DNA from: Coprinellus micaceus
Taxonomy: Eukaryota > Basidiomycota > Agaricomycetes > Agaricales > Psathyrellaceae
NCBI GenBank assembly: GCA_951394405.1
Contig: OX596336.1
Span: 4,712,001 to 4,776,000 of the forward strand
Length of the DNA: 64,000 nt
Reading direction: 5' to 3'
A program made the translations under genes and the position numbers. The notes under the pieces are model-generated. The model did not search any database. It was not told where the DNA came from and saw only the letters and a program-made list of their open reading frames with translations. Positions 11,096 through 22,649 of this stretch are shown piece by piece. Numbering within the stretch: position 1 is the first letter of the stretch; each line of letters starts with the position of its first letter.

Positions 11096-13404
11096 ATGGC
11101 GAAGGCTACGAATCGATATGCCATCCAGTTAGCTATATTCATCGCTTTCGGTATGCATTTTCCTTCAATTATCTTCAATCTTCGCTTATATTGTTTCTCA
11201 GGTGGTAAGTCTCCAATCTTGGTGGTGCAGCGAATGGTAGGAGTGACGGCGTCGTGCCAGGATTCCTCTTCGGTTACGACATTGGTGTTATCTCGGTGAG
11301 CTCCGTTCACGCTAGCCGCGTCCTTCTTACCTTACTGAACCTTCCATGCTTCTCAGGGATGTCTAATCATGCCGGACTTCATTCGAAGATTCGGTGAGAT
11401 TGACGAGAACGGGGAATACTACCTGTCCAGCTCCCGCCAATCCATCATCACCTCCCTCCTCTCCGCTGGGTACGTCTATGCCTCCACTCTCGACGTCACT
11501 CTGATCCTTACTCCCACCCTCTCCAACCTCACAGCACTTTCGTTGGTGCCTTAGCTCAAGCATTCACATCAGATCGCTTTGGTCGACGGGGCTCCATCCT
11601 CATCTGGTCGGCCATCTTCACAGCGGGCGTTGCTGTTCAAACTGGCACGGATGACTCCCTCGCTCAGATTACTGTTGGGAGATTCATCGCCGGGCTGGGT
11701 GTTGGAGCTCTCTCAGGTACTCACGGTCCTCAATTGTTCGGCTACAAACTGACTGACCCTCTGACGTTTTATCCAGCCATAGTGCCCCTGTATAATGGGG
11801 AAACCGCGCCGAAGGCTCTTCGTGGCACGCTGCTCGTGCTCTACCAGCTCCAAATCATCGTTGGGTACGTAGTACCATTCCATGTAGAGGGTACCGTATT
11901 GACGTTCCTATCAGCCTATTCTTGAGCTACGTCGTCGACCTCGCGACCCACCATATTGAGAGCTCCGCCTCGTGGCGTGTACCCGTCGGCCTCCAGCTTG
12001 CATGGGGTCTTGTCATGCTCTCCGGAGTCTTCTTCCTTCCCGAGTCTCCGTACGCACCATTTCCGCCTGTTCTTCGACTTCCACTGACACCCCACGTAGT
12101 CGTCACCTCCTCGGTACCGGTCGTCGTGAAGAGGCCCTTATCGTTGTGGCCAAGCTGAACGGCGTGCCGGTGGACGACCCGCTCGTAGAGACGACGGTCA
12201 GTGAGCTTGAGTATGGGATTCAGGCTGAGAATGAGGGCGGGAAGGCGACGTGGGCGGAGTGTTTCTCGACGAGGAATGCGTTGTGGAAGAGGACAGCCAA
12301 TGGGATGATGCTGCAGTTCATCCAACAGTTGAATGGGCAGAATTTCTACTGTAAGTGGATGGGTGCTCTGTCAATATGCGAACGTTGGCTGACGAGTTCT
12401 CTCAGACTACTATGGAGATACCTTCTTCCAGAGCGCTGGAACCCAGTGAGTCTCCCCCTTCCCTTATATTCGGCACCTACTGACCGGCCCCAAGCCTTTC
12501 GCCCTACGTTATCCAGGTCATCCTAGGAGGAGTCTCCGTCGTTGGAACGATTCCCGCACTGGTGAATTCACCTTCGTTTACCATACAGTCAAAATAGACC
12601 GCTGATGCTTGGTCCTAGCGGCTCATCGAAACCTGGGGCCGTCGGCAGTCTCTACTGACTGGGGCGTTGATGGAAGCCGGTTGCGCAATCATCGCTGGCT
12701 TGGTCGGCCATTACACCCTTGCACCCGCCGGGACACCCACAGAGCTGTTGACGAAACGTAACAAGGCTGGAGGTGAGTTTTCCTCTCCATCCCAATAGAC
12801 ATCTGAAGTCGTTGACTGATTCTTGGCGTTCTTTAGGCGACGTCCTCATTGCTTTCGCCGTTCTCCACGTGTTTTCCTTCTCTGTATTCTGGGGTCCTAC
12901 ACCCTGGGTGTACCTTGGCGAGTCGTTCCCCCTGCGGGTTCGCCCGAAGAGCATTGCCCTCGGCAGTGCCACGAACTGGCTGTGGAACTTCCTCCTGTCG
13001 TTCTTCGCTCCCCGTATCGCTGAAAAGTGAGTATCGACCCCTGACATCGTATTCCGTACGCTAACGCTACCTTTCTGGAACCCAGGATCGGCCCTCTCAT
13101 TTTGTTGATCTTCTTCGGCATGCTCATCGTTGGCTACGTCTACGTATTCTTCTTCATCCCCGAGACGAGAGGGCTGACCCTCGAAGAGGTATGTCTGCAG
13201 ATTCACTTAATAATAGTCTTGCCCAGAACTAACCACATTACATATACATAGGTCGACGAGATGTATAGGGCCGATGTCAAGCCGTGGCAATCATCGAGCT
13301 GGAAGCCCCATCTCAGCGAGGAAGCTCACCAGAAGGTCGCAGAGAAGGAAGGCCGGGCCATTTTCGAGGAGAGGGAGAAGGCGTCCGTCACCGAATCATC
13401 ATAA
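11096..13404 (+). CDS. MFS sugar porter (hexose-transporter type), 522 aa, 14 exons including a 3-nt microexon
   Basis: Exons: 11096-11150, 11202-11204, 11261-11295, 11357-11469, 11535-11716, 11777-11864, 11915-12049, 12100-12350, 12406-12445, 12495-12561, 12619-12772, 12837-13026, 13086-13188, 13252-13404. Sugar-porter signatures appear in order: GFLFGYDIGVISG in TM1, DRFGRRGS in the TM2-3 loop, GRFIAGLGVGALS, PESPRHLLGTGR before the central loop, QQLNGQNFYYYYG in TM7, and PETRGLTLEEVDEMY at the end. Twelve TM segments fit. Role: proton-coupled or facilitated uptake of hexoses or related sugars at the plasma membrane. The GTG microexon between two normal-sized introns (51 and 56 bp) restores the conserved double Gly before FLFGYD. 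It also keeps the length equal to the tandem copy downstream. The copy at 14389-16390 is its decayed duplicate. Confidence 0.92.
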
Positions 13405-14388
13405 TCCTTTACTCACCGCATTAGCCATCTAAACTGAACTCTGCATCTCCGGCTCTTCATTCTTTTTTGCACCCCCTTATCTTGTACAACACGATGATCT
13501 ACGACGTTTCTTACGAATCCAGAATTAGCAGGTAACGAAGGTGGGGTTCTTCGTTCCTGACCGTTTGCCGATCGCCGAACGCATTCGCCTACTCGAAAAC
13601 TGAGGAACCTGTCCGTCTCGACAGTCGAGTCGTATCGCTTCCTTTCTCGCGATTTCGGTATTCCATTTGTTTACTTACGGAGAGCAGCTGGGTGTCTGCT
13701 GACGGACGCCGAGTGCTGCCATAGTTTAAGAGTAAGGTTCGTCTTTTCCCCTCTGCAGATTCCTTGAAACTTACGCTTAACATCTACTGCAGAACCCCGA
13801 CCTTCGAGGTAAGGCACATTGCACCCCTTTTGTGCCTTCTATGACGACGGGGGCGGGAGCATCTTCTATGACGCGCCGAATCCAACGTCATACCCACCTT
13901 GACCCCCACCATCACCTCATCGGGATAAGTATATTGTGGGGGACATCCAAGCTCTGTCAACCTCTCGTGTAACCTCAGGGTTCCAGACACCATACAGCCT
14001 GATCCACGGTACGAGGAGGCCTCATTAATTGATGGTCTCTGAATTCTGACGGGCGCTTATCAGTCCACGCTCATGGCATCCTGTATCTCAACGTCCTCGA
14101 TAATCACTCAGGGCTCTCCTCATCATCAGACAGGGTGCATTTTGCTAGCCTGGCTGCCGGAGGCTACTGTGATGTCGATCACCCTCTCACAAATTACGGT
14201 AGGGTTGTAGATTTTTTGAAGTGAGAGATGTGAAGATCGCTATTTAAAGACAGGTATCGTCCGTGTGGAGGAGATCCGGAACCCGCCCACCTCTCCTTAT
14301 TCCGTACCCCTCCCGACTTCTCAGCCCACCCTGGGAACCTCTCTTCACTCCCTTGTTTAGTGGTTATCGGTGAACGGTTGCAACGATT
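13405..14388. other. Intergenic spacer between tandem transporter copies
   Basis: 3' UTR of the intact copy, then about 0.9 kb of non-coding DNA with GGGCGCTTA at 14051-14059. A TATTTAAA box at 14241-14248 would have served the downstream copy. Confidence 0.45.
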
Positions 14389-16390
14389 ATCGCGAACACG
14401 ACGAATCGCAACGCTATCGCGCTGGCCGCGTTCATTGCCTTCGGTGAGTCCCGACGCCTGGCAGTCGCCGCTTTCACCTCACTGATGTTTGGTACCGCAC
14501 AGGCGATTTCCTCTTCGGCTAGGACATTGGTATCATCTCAGGATGCCTCATCATGCCCAATTTCATTGAGACGTTCGGCGAACTGGGCCCTGACGGGGAG
14601 TAATTCCTCTCGAGTTCACGCCAGTCCATTATCACGTCCCTCCTCTCACTGGGTTAGTACTCTGTCTTTCGTGACAACTTGCCCCTCACTCCAATTCTTA
14701 ATCAGAACTTTCTTTGGCGCGCTAGCCCAGGCCTTCACGTCAGATCGCTTTGGACGTCGAGCATCCATTCTGGGCTGGTCGGCCGTGTTCACCGTCGGGG
14801 CAGTCATCCAAACAGCCACCATTTATTCCATAGTTCGAATTACAATTGGGAGGTTTGTCGCTGGTCTCGGTGCTCTGTCTGGTACGTCGTCACCATCATG
14901 ATCGTCCTCGACCGCCTCTGACCACGCCATTGACATTCAGCCATGGTCCCGTTATACAACGGAGAGTCGGCGCCCAAGGCGATCCGAGGAACCCTCCTCG
15001 TTTTGTACCAACTCCAGGTCATCGTTGGGTCTGTCCTTCTCTTTCTTTACTGGCGCCGGCCGCCATTCTGACCTTGCCGATCCAGCATATTTATTAGCTA
15101 CGTTATCGACCTCGGCACGCATCACCTCCAAGGCTCTGCATCGTGGCGCATTCCGATCGGCCTCCAGCTTGCCTGGGGAGGCGTGATGCTCTCCGGAATG
15201 CTCTTCCTCCCCGAGTCCCCGTACGTCTCCTCTATTATCCTTAGCACGTCATCCTCATCCCAGCAATCACTCTGCAGTCGTCGGCTCCTCGGTAGTGGCC
15301 GCAAGGAGCGAGCAGCGGTCGTTATCACCAAGCTGAACGGTATTCCCAAGGACGACCCGCTGGTGTTCGAGATCGTCGAAGAGCTGCAGTATACCATCAA
15401 GGCCGAGAACGAAGGTGGAAAGGCGACTTGGGCGGAGTGTTTCTCAACTCATAATGCCCTCTGGAAGAGGGCCTTGAATGGTATGGTCCTACAGTTCGTC
15501 CAGCAGATCAATGGACAGAATTTCTACTGTGCGTACCTCACGTTCTGGATGATTTATTGTAGCTAACATCGTTCACCGTAGATTACTACGGAGATACCTT
15601 CTTCGAGAGTGCAGGCACGGAGCTATCGCCATATGTCATTCAAACCATCCTTGGCGCTGTGTCTGTTGTTGGTACCCTACCTGCTCTCTACCTGATCGAG
15701 AAGTGGGGTCGACGAAGGGTGAGCCATCACTCCCAGGATATTACTCTAATGGAACTTGACAAGTTTCCCCTTTAGTCTCTCCTCACTGACGCGGTCGCTG
15801 AAGGTACATGCGCCGCCATCGCTGCATTTGTCGGCCACTTCCTCCTTGCCCCTAGCGGAACTTCCGTGAGTCAACTCACCCCTCGTGAGAAGACCGGTGG
15901 CGACATCCTTATTGCCTTCGCCATCCTCCACGTATTCTCTTTCGCCCTCTTCTGGGGCCCGACGCCGTGGGTGACCTCGGGGAGAGCTTCCCCCCGAGAA
16001 TCCGGGCGAAGAGTACCGCTCTAGGAACGGCCACCAACTGGAACTTCTTGCTTTCGTTTTTCTCTCCGAGGATTGCTGAAAAGTGAGTGTACCTTTCCTA
16101 TATTGACTGGAATTGTCACTAATGAGCTGTGCAGAATCGGCCCTCTCATCCTCCTCGTTTTCTTCGGGTGCATTTACGATTATCTGTTTACACCCGAGAC
16201 CAAGGGTCTCGCTCTAGAGGGGGTACATCAACCCCTTCCCCGCCCGTATGGGGTGTATTTTGATTCATTGAACCCGACACAGATCGACGAAATGTATACC
16301 GCATGCGTCAAGCCTTGGAACTCAACGAACTGGCAACCCCGGTCACGCTCTTTCCCATCCAACTCGGAGAAGTCCTACGGGGCGTCGCAA
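14389..16390 (+). pseudogene. Decayed tandem copy of the MFS sugar porter
   Basis: Exon-by-exon homologue of the gene at 11096-13404, with the same intron positions, but broken in several places. The start codon is ATC (14389-14391) where the intact copy has ATG. The conserved Tyr of FLFGYD is TAG (14520-14522). A second Tyr codon is TAA (14601-14603). One base is missing in the GPTPWVYLGES block near 15973, shifting the frame. Six bases (Leu-Trp) are lost near 16038. The end no longer matches after the conserved KPWNSTNW region. Long stretches of frame and splice sites survive (for example TWAECFSTHNALWKRALNG). The decay is therefore fairly recent relative to the duplication. The 3' limit is approximate. 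Confidence 0.9.
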
Positions 16391-16828
16391 GAAAGGTGTC
16401 GGAATAGATTTTCTACTAATCGCATTGTCCCGTTATGTAGATTCATTTGTATTATAGCTTTATGCATTATCATCCCGCTCGTACCACCTTCCTACCTTGT
16501 GAAGCGGTCTCTGAAACAGTCTCTTTGTGTATCGGGTGCACCACCCGACCATATCTACCCCGAAAGCAACTGACGAATTGGGGAGAGTGTGCACCTCACT
16601 TTGGGCTTTCCTCGAGCGTGTCCAAATAGGCACCCGTTAAAATGGGCGGGTTGCAGTGCGTGAGGATCGAATTGACGACCTCGGCTCCCAGAGTTGGTCC
16701 GCCTGACCCTAACCCAGATGTTTCCCCCAGGAATCTCACAAGCGCCCAGGGGATCTTGCTCCCATAACGCAAGATCCTCCTCGTAAACTCTGGTTGAATT
16801 GTTTCCTGAACTTGATACCCTCTCCCCG
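16391..16828. other. Intergenic, no gene seen
   Basis: Remnant 3' region of the pseudogene and promoter of the amidohydrolase. No distinct feature beyond weak homopurine and homopyrimidine tracts. Confidence 0.35.
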
Positions 16829-19800
16829 ATGACCATGAATGACGCCAAGTTACCCAGAACGCCGCCGGTGACGGGTTCCCCAGGCAGCAATGACCTTGAG
16901 GCCGATCCACCATCTCGGTTCCCACCCAGTTGGAAAGGCGTTTTCCCAGTGGTCCTCCTGGCCGTGCTACTAACTAGATTCTACCCCGTCTTCATTTCTG
17001 AGAGCGGCCTTCTCTCATGGCCCTGGTCCAACCGCCACAACAGGCTTCCCGGCTCGTATATCCTGTGTTCAGCGGAAGAAGAGCGTGCCGTGTACACAGC
17101 GGACGCAAGGAACACGGAGACGGAGTGTGTTGCCGTAGATAGACAGCATGTCGTCGACACGGGAGTGCTAAGTATGTCTCTCCGAGCCTCAATGAAGACC
17201 TTGGACTGACGGGTACGGTATAGAGGACCTATTGACCGGGCGTTCTTGGCCTGTCTTTCGTGCGCCTGCAGGTTCAGCGATAGTGCCCGGAATATCAGGT
17301 TAGCCTAACATCCGCACCATCGACGATGACGAACTGATTAGTCTCCCAGATGCTCACTGCCATATCCTAGAGTATGGAGCGTGGCGACAGCTGCCATTGG
17401 ACGCAGCCCAATCTGTAGATGGTGAGGAATGATTTGGTCTCCCCACCTCTTCTGCCGCTGACAGCGCGTAGAGGCTGTCAACCTCGTTGCAGAGTACATA
17501 GAGAAGAACCCCGAGATCTCGAAGAATAAATCGGAGGTCGTCCTTGGATCAGGCTGGGATCACGAGGCGTGGACGGTTCCCAAGTTCCCGACCGCAGTAC
17601 GCTCTTCTGCCGATCCAGGTCCTGTTCACATTACTGATTGCCAGCGCTCTCCAGGACGACTTCCAGGCCAATCCCGTCACGAGAGGTCGACAGATCATCC
17701 TGCAAAGCAAGGATGGCCACGCCATCTGGGTCAGCTCGGCCACGATGAGAGCCAACAAGCCTTTCCCAGCTGAGATAGAGGGCGGAGTAATCATCAGGGA
17801 TGCATCTGGTAACCCGACGGGTAAGCTCTTCCTGAGGTACCCGTGCCGCCTTCTTCACTCACTTGGTATAGGAGTTTTCATGGACACGGCCCAGGACCTG
17901 ATAGTCCAACCACCCCTTTCCGACCAGGAGCTGTCAAGGCGGTTCAACAGCGCAGTTAAGGATGCCTTCGCGCATGGACTGACCAGTCTCCATGACGCGG
18001 GCTACAAACCAGATTCGATGGGTGTATTCACGCGGTAAGAACCATTTCGCTGGGTTCGATGAAGCGATCTCATTGGAATTGTGCTGGACATAGAGAGATC
18101 GAGCTCCACGGAAGATTGCCTGTAAGTGAGCTTCGTCAGCCTAGCGCCTGCATCTGGACTGAGAGCTATGTTTATAGATCCGCGTTTACGCCATGAAGCA
18201 CTTCGAGGAGCACCACTACTGGGGAAACAACACTAGCATCATTTCGACTGCAAGTAAACATGAGAGGTTTACGATGAGAAGCGTGAAGATATTTGCCGAC
18301 GGTGGGTCCCTATTTTCTCGTTCCAGTATGTCGGGGCCGTTCACGCGGACGGCTCCGTGGCCTATCCGTTCATTATGCGTTTCCGCGATACGTTCACTGA
18401 TCGCTGCCTCCCCTTCTAGGCGCTCTACGTACGGGTGGTGCAGCAGTTAGTCTATCTCTATTCCCGGTCCTGCTCATTTTAGAGAAATTATGTCTGACAT
18501 CAACGACGGAACCTTGCCTACTTGACCAAAGCTGTATGAGCCGTACACCGATAATCCATCGACTTCTGGCCAGCTGCGTCTTTCCGCCGATACCCTGAAA
18601 GATGTTATCCCGCGTTACATGAAAGACGGATGGCAAGTGGTGCGTGTACCGGCTCCAAGTATCCGTCATCTACGTTACAGCCCTGACCAACTGTTTCTCT
18701 GCAGAATGTACATGCCATCGGCGACCGTGCCAACGGGGTCGTGCTTGACGCGTACGAGATGGCCCTGAAGTCCATGAATTTAGACGATGCCTCCTCTCTT
18801 CGTCCGCGCCTGGAACACGCCCAGTTATTGGCGAGCCCGGATATCAAACGAATAGGCAAACTGGGAGGTGAGTACACCCCAATTTTGACTCCGTAAGAAC
18901 CGCTCTGCCTCCGTATCCACTCTTCTGTTTCTTTCTCTTGTGACAGCGTGCTGATACACTCTTTCTATTCTAGTCATCGCCAGTGTCCAGCCTTACCATG
19001 CGTAAGCGTAACCCTCTAAGCGTTCACCCTGAGCACTCAGTGACGTTAATTCACCTCCCTTCATCCTGCAGGATAAGCGATATGTGGTATGCTGAAACTC
19101 GTTTGGTGAGTGATCATTGTCATTCTGGCCGGCCTTTTGTACGCCGCTGTCATATGCGAACGGGTCTTGACCCTCAGTCCAAATGATCGTCCCGACCTTT
19201 TTCCCGAGTCCTGAGCGAGACCCCGATGTCTCGCTCTATCCTAGCCTCCTTACGGTTTAGGCACCTTTACTGGACTGTATCCCACATTCACTTCCGGTGT
19301 CCCATGGCGCCTTCTTCATGCCTTCTTGTTGCTCCTTCCCCTTCCTTTCTTCTCTGTCTGAGCTTCGCGCACCCTATCATCACTGAGCACATTGACGGCC
19401 ATGAGCTCATTCCGCATAGCGGCCTATCACTGTTCATCATTGAGCAAATGACTGACCACCTTCTGTTCTTACCTTCTAGGGTCCTGATCGAGTAAAAGGG
19501 CTGTACGCATTCAGAAGTGTTCTATCAAGCGGGGCGAGAATTGCTTTGGGCTCTGATTTCCCTGTCGAGGGCATTAACCCGTTATCGGGCTTCTACGCTG
19601 CCGTGACAAGGTTGGGTACCGACGGGAGGTCTCCGAGTGGACCTGGCGGCTGGTGAGTCTCTCCATCTCCATCTCTCTTTCCAGATCTTTTTTGTTCTGG
19701 CGCCTGGCAGCGGCTCTGGCAGCGGCTGAATTCCTGTCTCATTTCCTTGATGTCTCCATCCTTTGCTTATTTCTTTGTTCGGATTTACGTCGTTACCTTT

Positions 19801-20496
19801 CCCGGCGCCTAGCAGAAGGATGTGAACCTCCTTTGGCATGACAGACATTCACGTGTGATGTCTGCTGTCCAGGATGTCCTTCCCAGGTAGGAAGCTCGTA
19901 CCTTGCTTCGAACCGGGGTCTCTGTGTCTTTGCGCTTCTTCTCTTTCAGATTTCCTTTTCTATACCCCTCCAAAACGAGGCGTTGGGATTTTGGATGGCA
20001 TTACGGACGCGACACGCGCACGGCCAGCTCAAATGACCTCATCCCATTCATTTGGCTGAAACATTTTTACTCTTCTTTTATTGCAATTTTCCCATTCGCT
20101 CCTTCCAGTGCGCATGGCTCTCAGGCTTTCAGCGCTGTTATGGCCTAGACCTCGCAGGCCTCCGTCACCTCGCTCTCCACCTGCTCTGCACGTCTCACGG
20201 ACCTTCACCACCGCCGACATGCGTTCGCCCTGACTGAGTAATCCACTAACGAAATTCCAACCTTCTCTAGGTACCCAGAACAGCGGCTGACCCGTTTAGA
20301 AGCGCTGCGGGGCATGACCATCGACCCGGCATACGCGTCGTTCACAGAGGATACCTTGGGATCCCTCGAACGCGGGAAGCGCGCTGATTTCGTCGTCCTC
20401 TCGAAGGACATCATGACCATCCCCGCGGATGAAATCCTCAGCACCAAGGTCCTGGCTACGGCGCTCGATGGAGAGCTCGTGTACGGCTCCTTGTGA
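16829..20496 (+). CDS. Amidohydrolase family 3 (YtcJ/NfdA-like) with N-terminal membrane anchor, 617 aa, 15 exons
   Basis: Exons: 16829-17171, 17224-17298, 17350-17421, 17472-17596, 17655-17820, 17872-18034, 18094-18121, 18178-18301, 18420-18445, 18532-18639, 18705-18867, 18974-19001, 19072-19105, 19480-19652, 20271-20496; phases close throughout. A hydrophobic segment near residues 37-57 (GVFPVVLLAVLLTRFYPVFI) looks like a signal anchor. Metal and catalytic blocks are in the right order: DAHCH (H142, H144), QSKDGHAIWVSS, SVKIFADGALRTGG (K361), NVHAIGDRAN (H413), RLEHAQ (H448) and GSDFPVE (D511). The C-terminus has the family's GSLERGKRADFVVLS. Members are zinc-dependent hydrolases of C-N bonds, such as N-substituted formamides; the substrate here is unknown. 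Two introns are unusually long (374 and 618 bp). Confidence 0.9.
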
Positions 20497-22649
20497 GTAT
20501 ACGACGAGTTCCTGAATATCCCAAAAATCAATGCTTTTTCCTGCGGACGATGCTGAACGGCGCTCTTGCGCCGTGCGGTACCGCCGCTCTCCAATTGTTG
20601 ACAATGCGCGTTGTGGGCGCCTGATACGCCAAAGTCCCATCGCTGCGCCATACGCTAACCCAGAAAGGGTCCCTTCCGTATTCATCTAATCTTACCCATC
20701 GGTCCCCCTTCTTCATCTCGATCTAACTGATCATCACTATACACTTCCTATTCATTTCTCAGAACTCAATACAGATGAAGTGTGATATGAAGATACACAA
20801 TCGGATAGGCCGAACGGCGGTAATACACGTCCCCACCACGCCCAGGAATGCCCTGGTGTATCGTAACAAACACGTTGTTCATGTCCCTTGCCTGGCTGTG
20901 CGTTTGTTCTGGCCTTTGAAGCCTATCCAACAAGTTCCGAACCGTTGGTTTCAACTTCCTGACCGAGTGACCCCACCCTACGGCACATTCTATCCCACTT
21001 TGACAGCCAGGACATGGAAGGCGGAAGTCGGAGATGAGAACCCTTTCCACAGTGGAGATTAGGCTGCTCATGTCAGGGCGATAGCGTAAGGCGTCCCGGA
21101 GTTCCAGCCCACTCGCGTCGGATCGCATCGTGCATGCCTGCCCAGCCACCTCCTCCCCGCGGGTGCTTTGACACCCCTTCGCAGTCGTACCGAGTTCGAG
21201 CTGCCGCCGGTGCACACTGGATACCAAGCAACCAAAGCCCCCACCCATTGCGCCCGTCCGGTCTCTGAACACTGCTCGCGTGCGTCGGTCGCGCTCTGTC
21301 TACCTATTTAATTGGCTACTGTTGAATGCGGAGGCGAATTAGCCTTTGTGTAGATCACCTGGACTCTGTAGACGGGGGTGCTTTTACCTGTGCCCCGCTT
21401 TCCGTTGCCAGTCGCCCCCGAGCGTTGAATCCCTCCGAAGCTTCAGAGACCGAGCGCCGCTGCAGTGATCCTTTCGAAGGCTATAGTCGGTCGTTATTCG
21501 TGACTCACCTTGCCCATTAAAACTTTGAATTGGATGAGGGACGGGTGGGTTCAGAAATAGGCGCTTTGTGATGTGCCCCACCCCGATCCCGGGGAACGTT
21601 CTGCTAACGTGGTTTCCAGCTTCTACTCACGAAACCGGTTGGTTAGGCTGAACACAGGATTAAATTGGAGCAAGTAATCATATACAACAACGGGCCACAG
21701 GATGTGCGGGTTCGTCAGAAGGTGGAGCGCAGATTGAAGTCGCAGAACGTCGTTACGAGTGAAGATTGAATGAACAAGGAAGAAAGGGTATAACCTGGCG
21801 GGTAACCGGTGGAACGTGAATATCAGCTACACAATTGCAAGGGACTTGGTGTGGAACGTGAATAGGAAGGGCGTTAAAAAGCGGTCAGAATCAAGGTATA
21901 GAGTCCATTCGATCAAACGCGTCCTCGAGGGAGTGAGGACAGCGAAAGGAGGAGAGAGTCCGGGGTGGAAGAATTCGAGGCAGGGAGGAAAGGAGGGAGT
22001 GGGGAGCATAATAGTCACCAACTATAAACCGAGACAATGTTCGTGAGTCAGTCAGGCAGGCAATGAGAGGATGGAGTGCATAAGTAGGTGAAAATCAAGT
22101 AGGGTAAAGGTCCTTGTAATGCAAGGTTCGAGAACGTGAAACGTTAAATGAACGTGGAAGTGGAGACGAAGTGAAGTTTAGTCCAATTCGAGGTCACGGT
22201 CAAAGGACCAATAATATTGTAAGAAGGTCGTGAAATGAAATGGTTGAAAGCGGTCACTCGTCAACGAATTCAGAAATTCAGAAGTTAAGGATACAAAGAG
22301 GGCATTACAGGTTAACGGCGCCAGGTTGTGAATAGGTAGTAACAGTTAAGAAAGTAACACATAAGACGTTGAATAGGCAGAGACACTAGTCGTAAGTGTA
22401 AAAGCTAACGAGACACTCGATTAGAATGGTGAAGTAAGAACACTGGTAATAGAAGAGGGAGGGTCGCCGTAATCACGACCTCGAATTCGTCAAAAGGATG
22501 AACACACAATGGTAGAGAGCAAAAACCGGAGGAGAGGCATAGGTCAGAGCGGAGTAAAGCAAGGAATGTGGTGAATAGTAATGGACAGCAAGGCGTTGGC
22601 GCTGTGGTATGGAAGCGTTGGAGAGGGGACACGAGGACGGAGACGACGC
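20497..22649. other. Convergent intergenic region, 2.15 kb, no gene supported
   Basis: Lies between the amidohydrolase stop and the stop of the minus-strand transcription factor. The right half (about 21.7-22.6 kb) is strongly purine-biased on the plus strand, as the introns of the neighbouring minus-strand gene also are. It may include a long 3' UTR. Confidence 0.45.
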
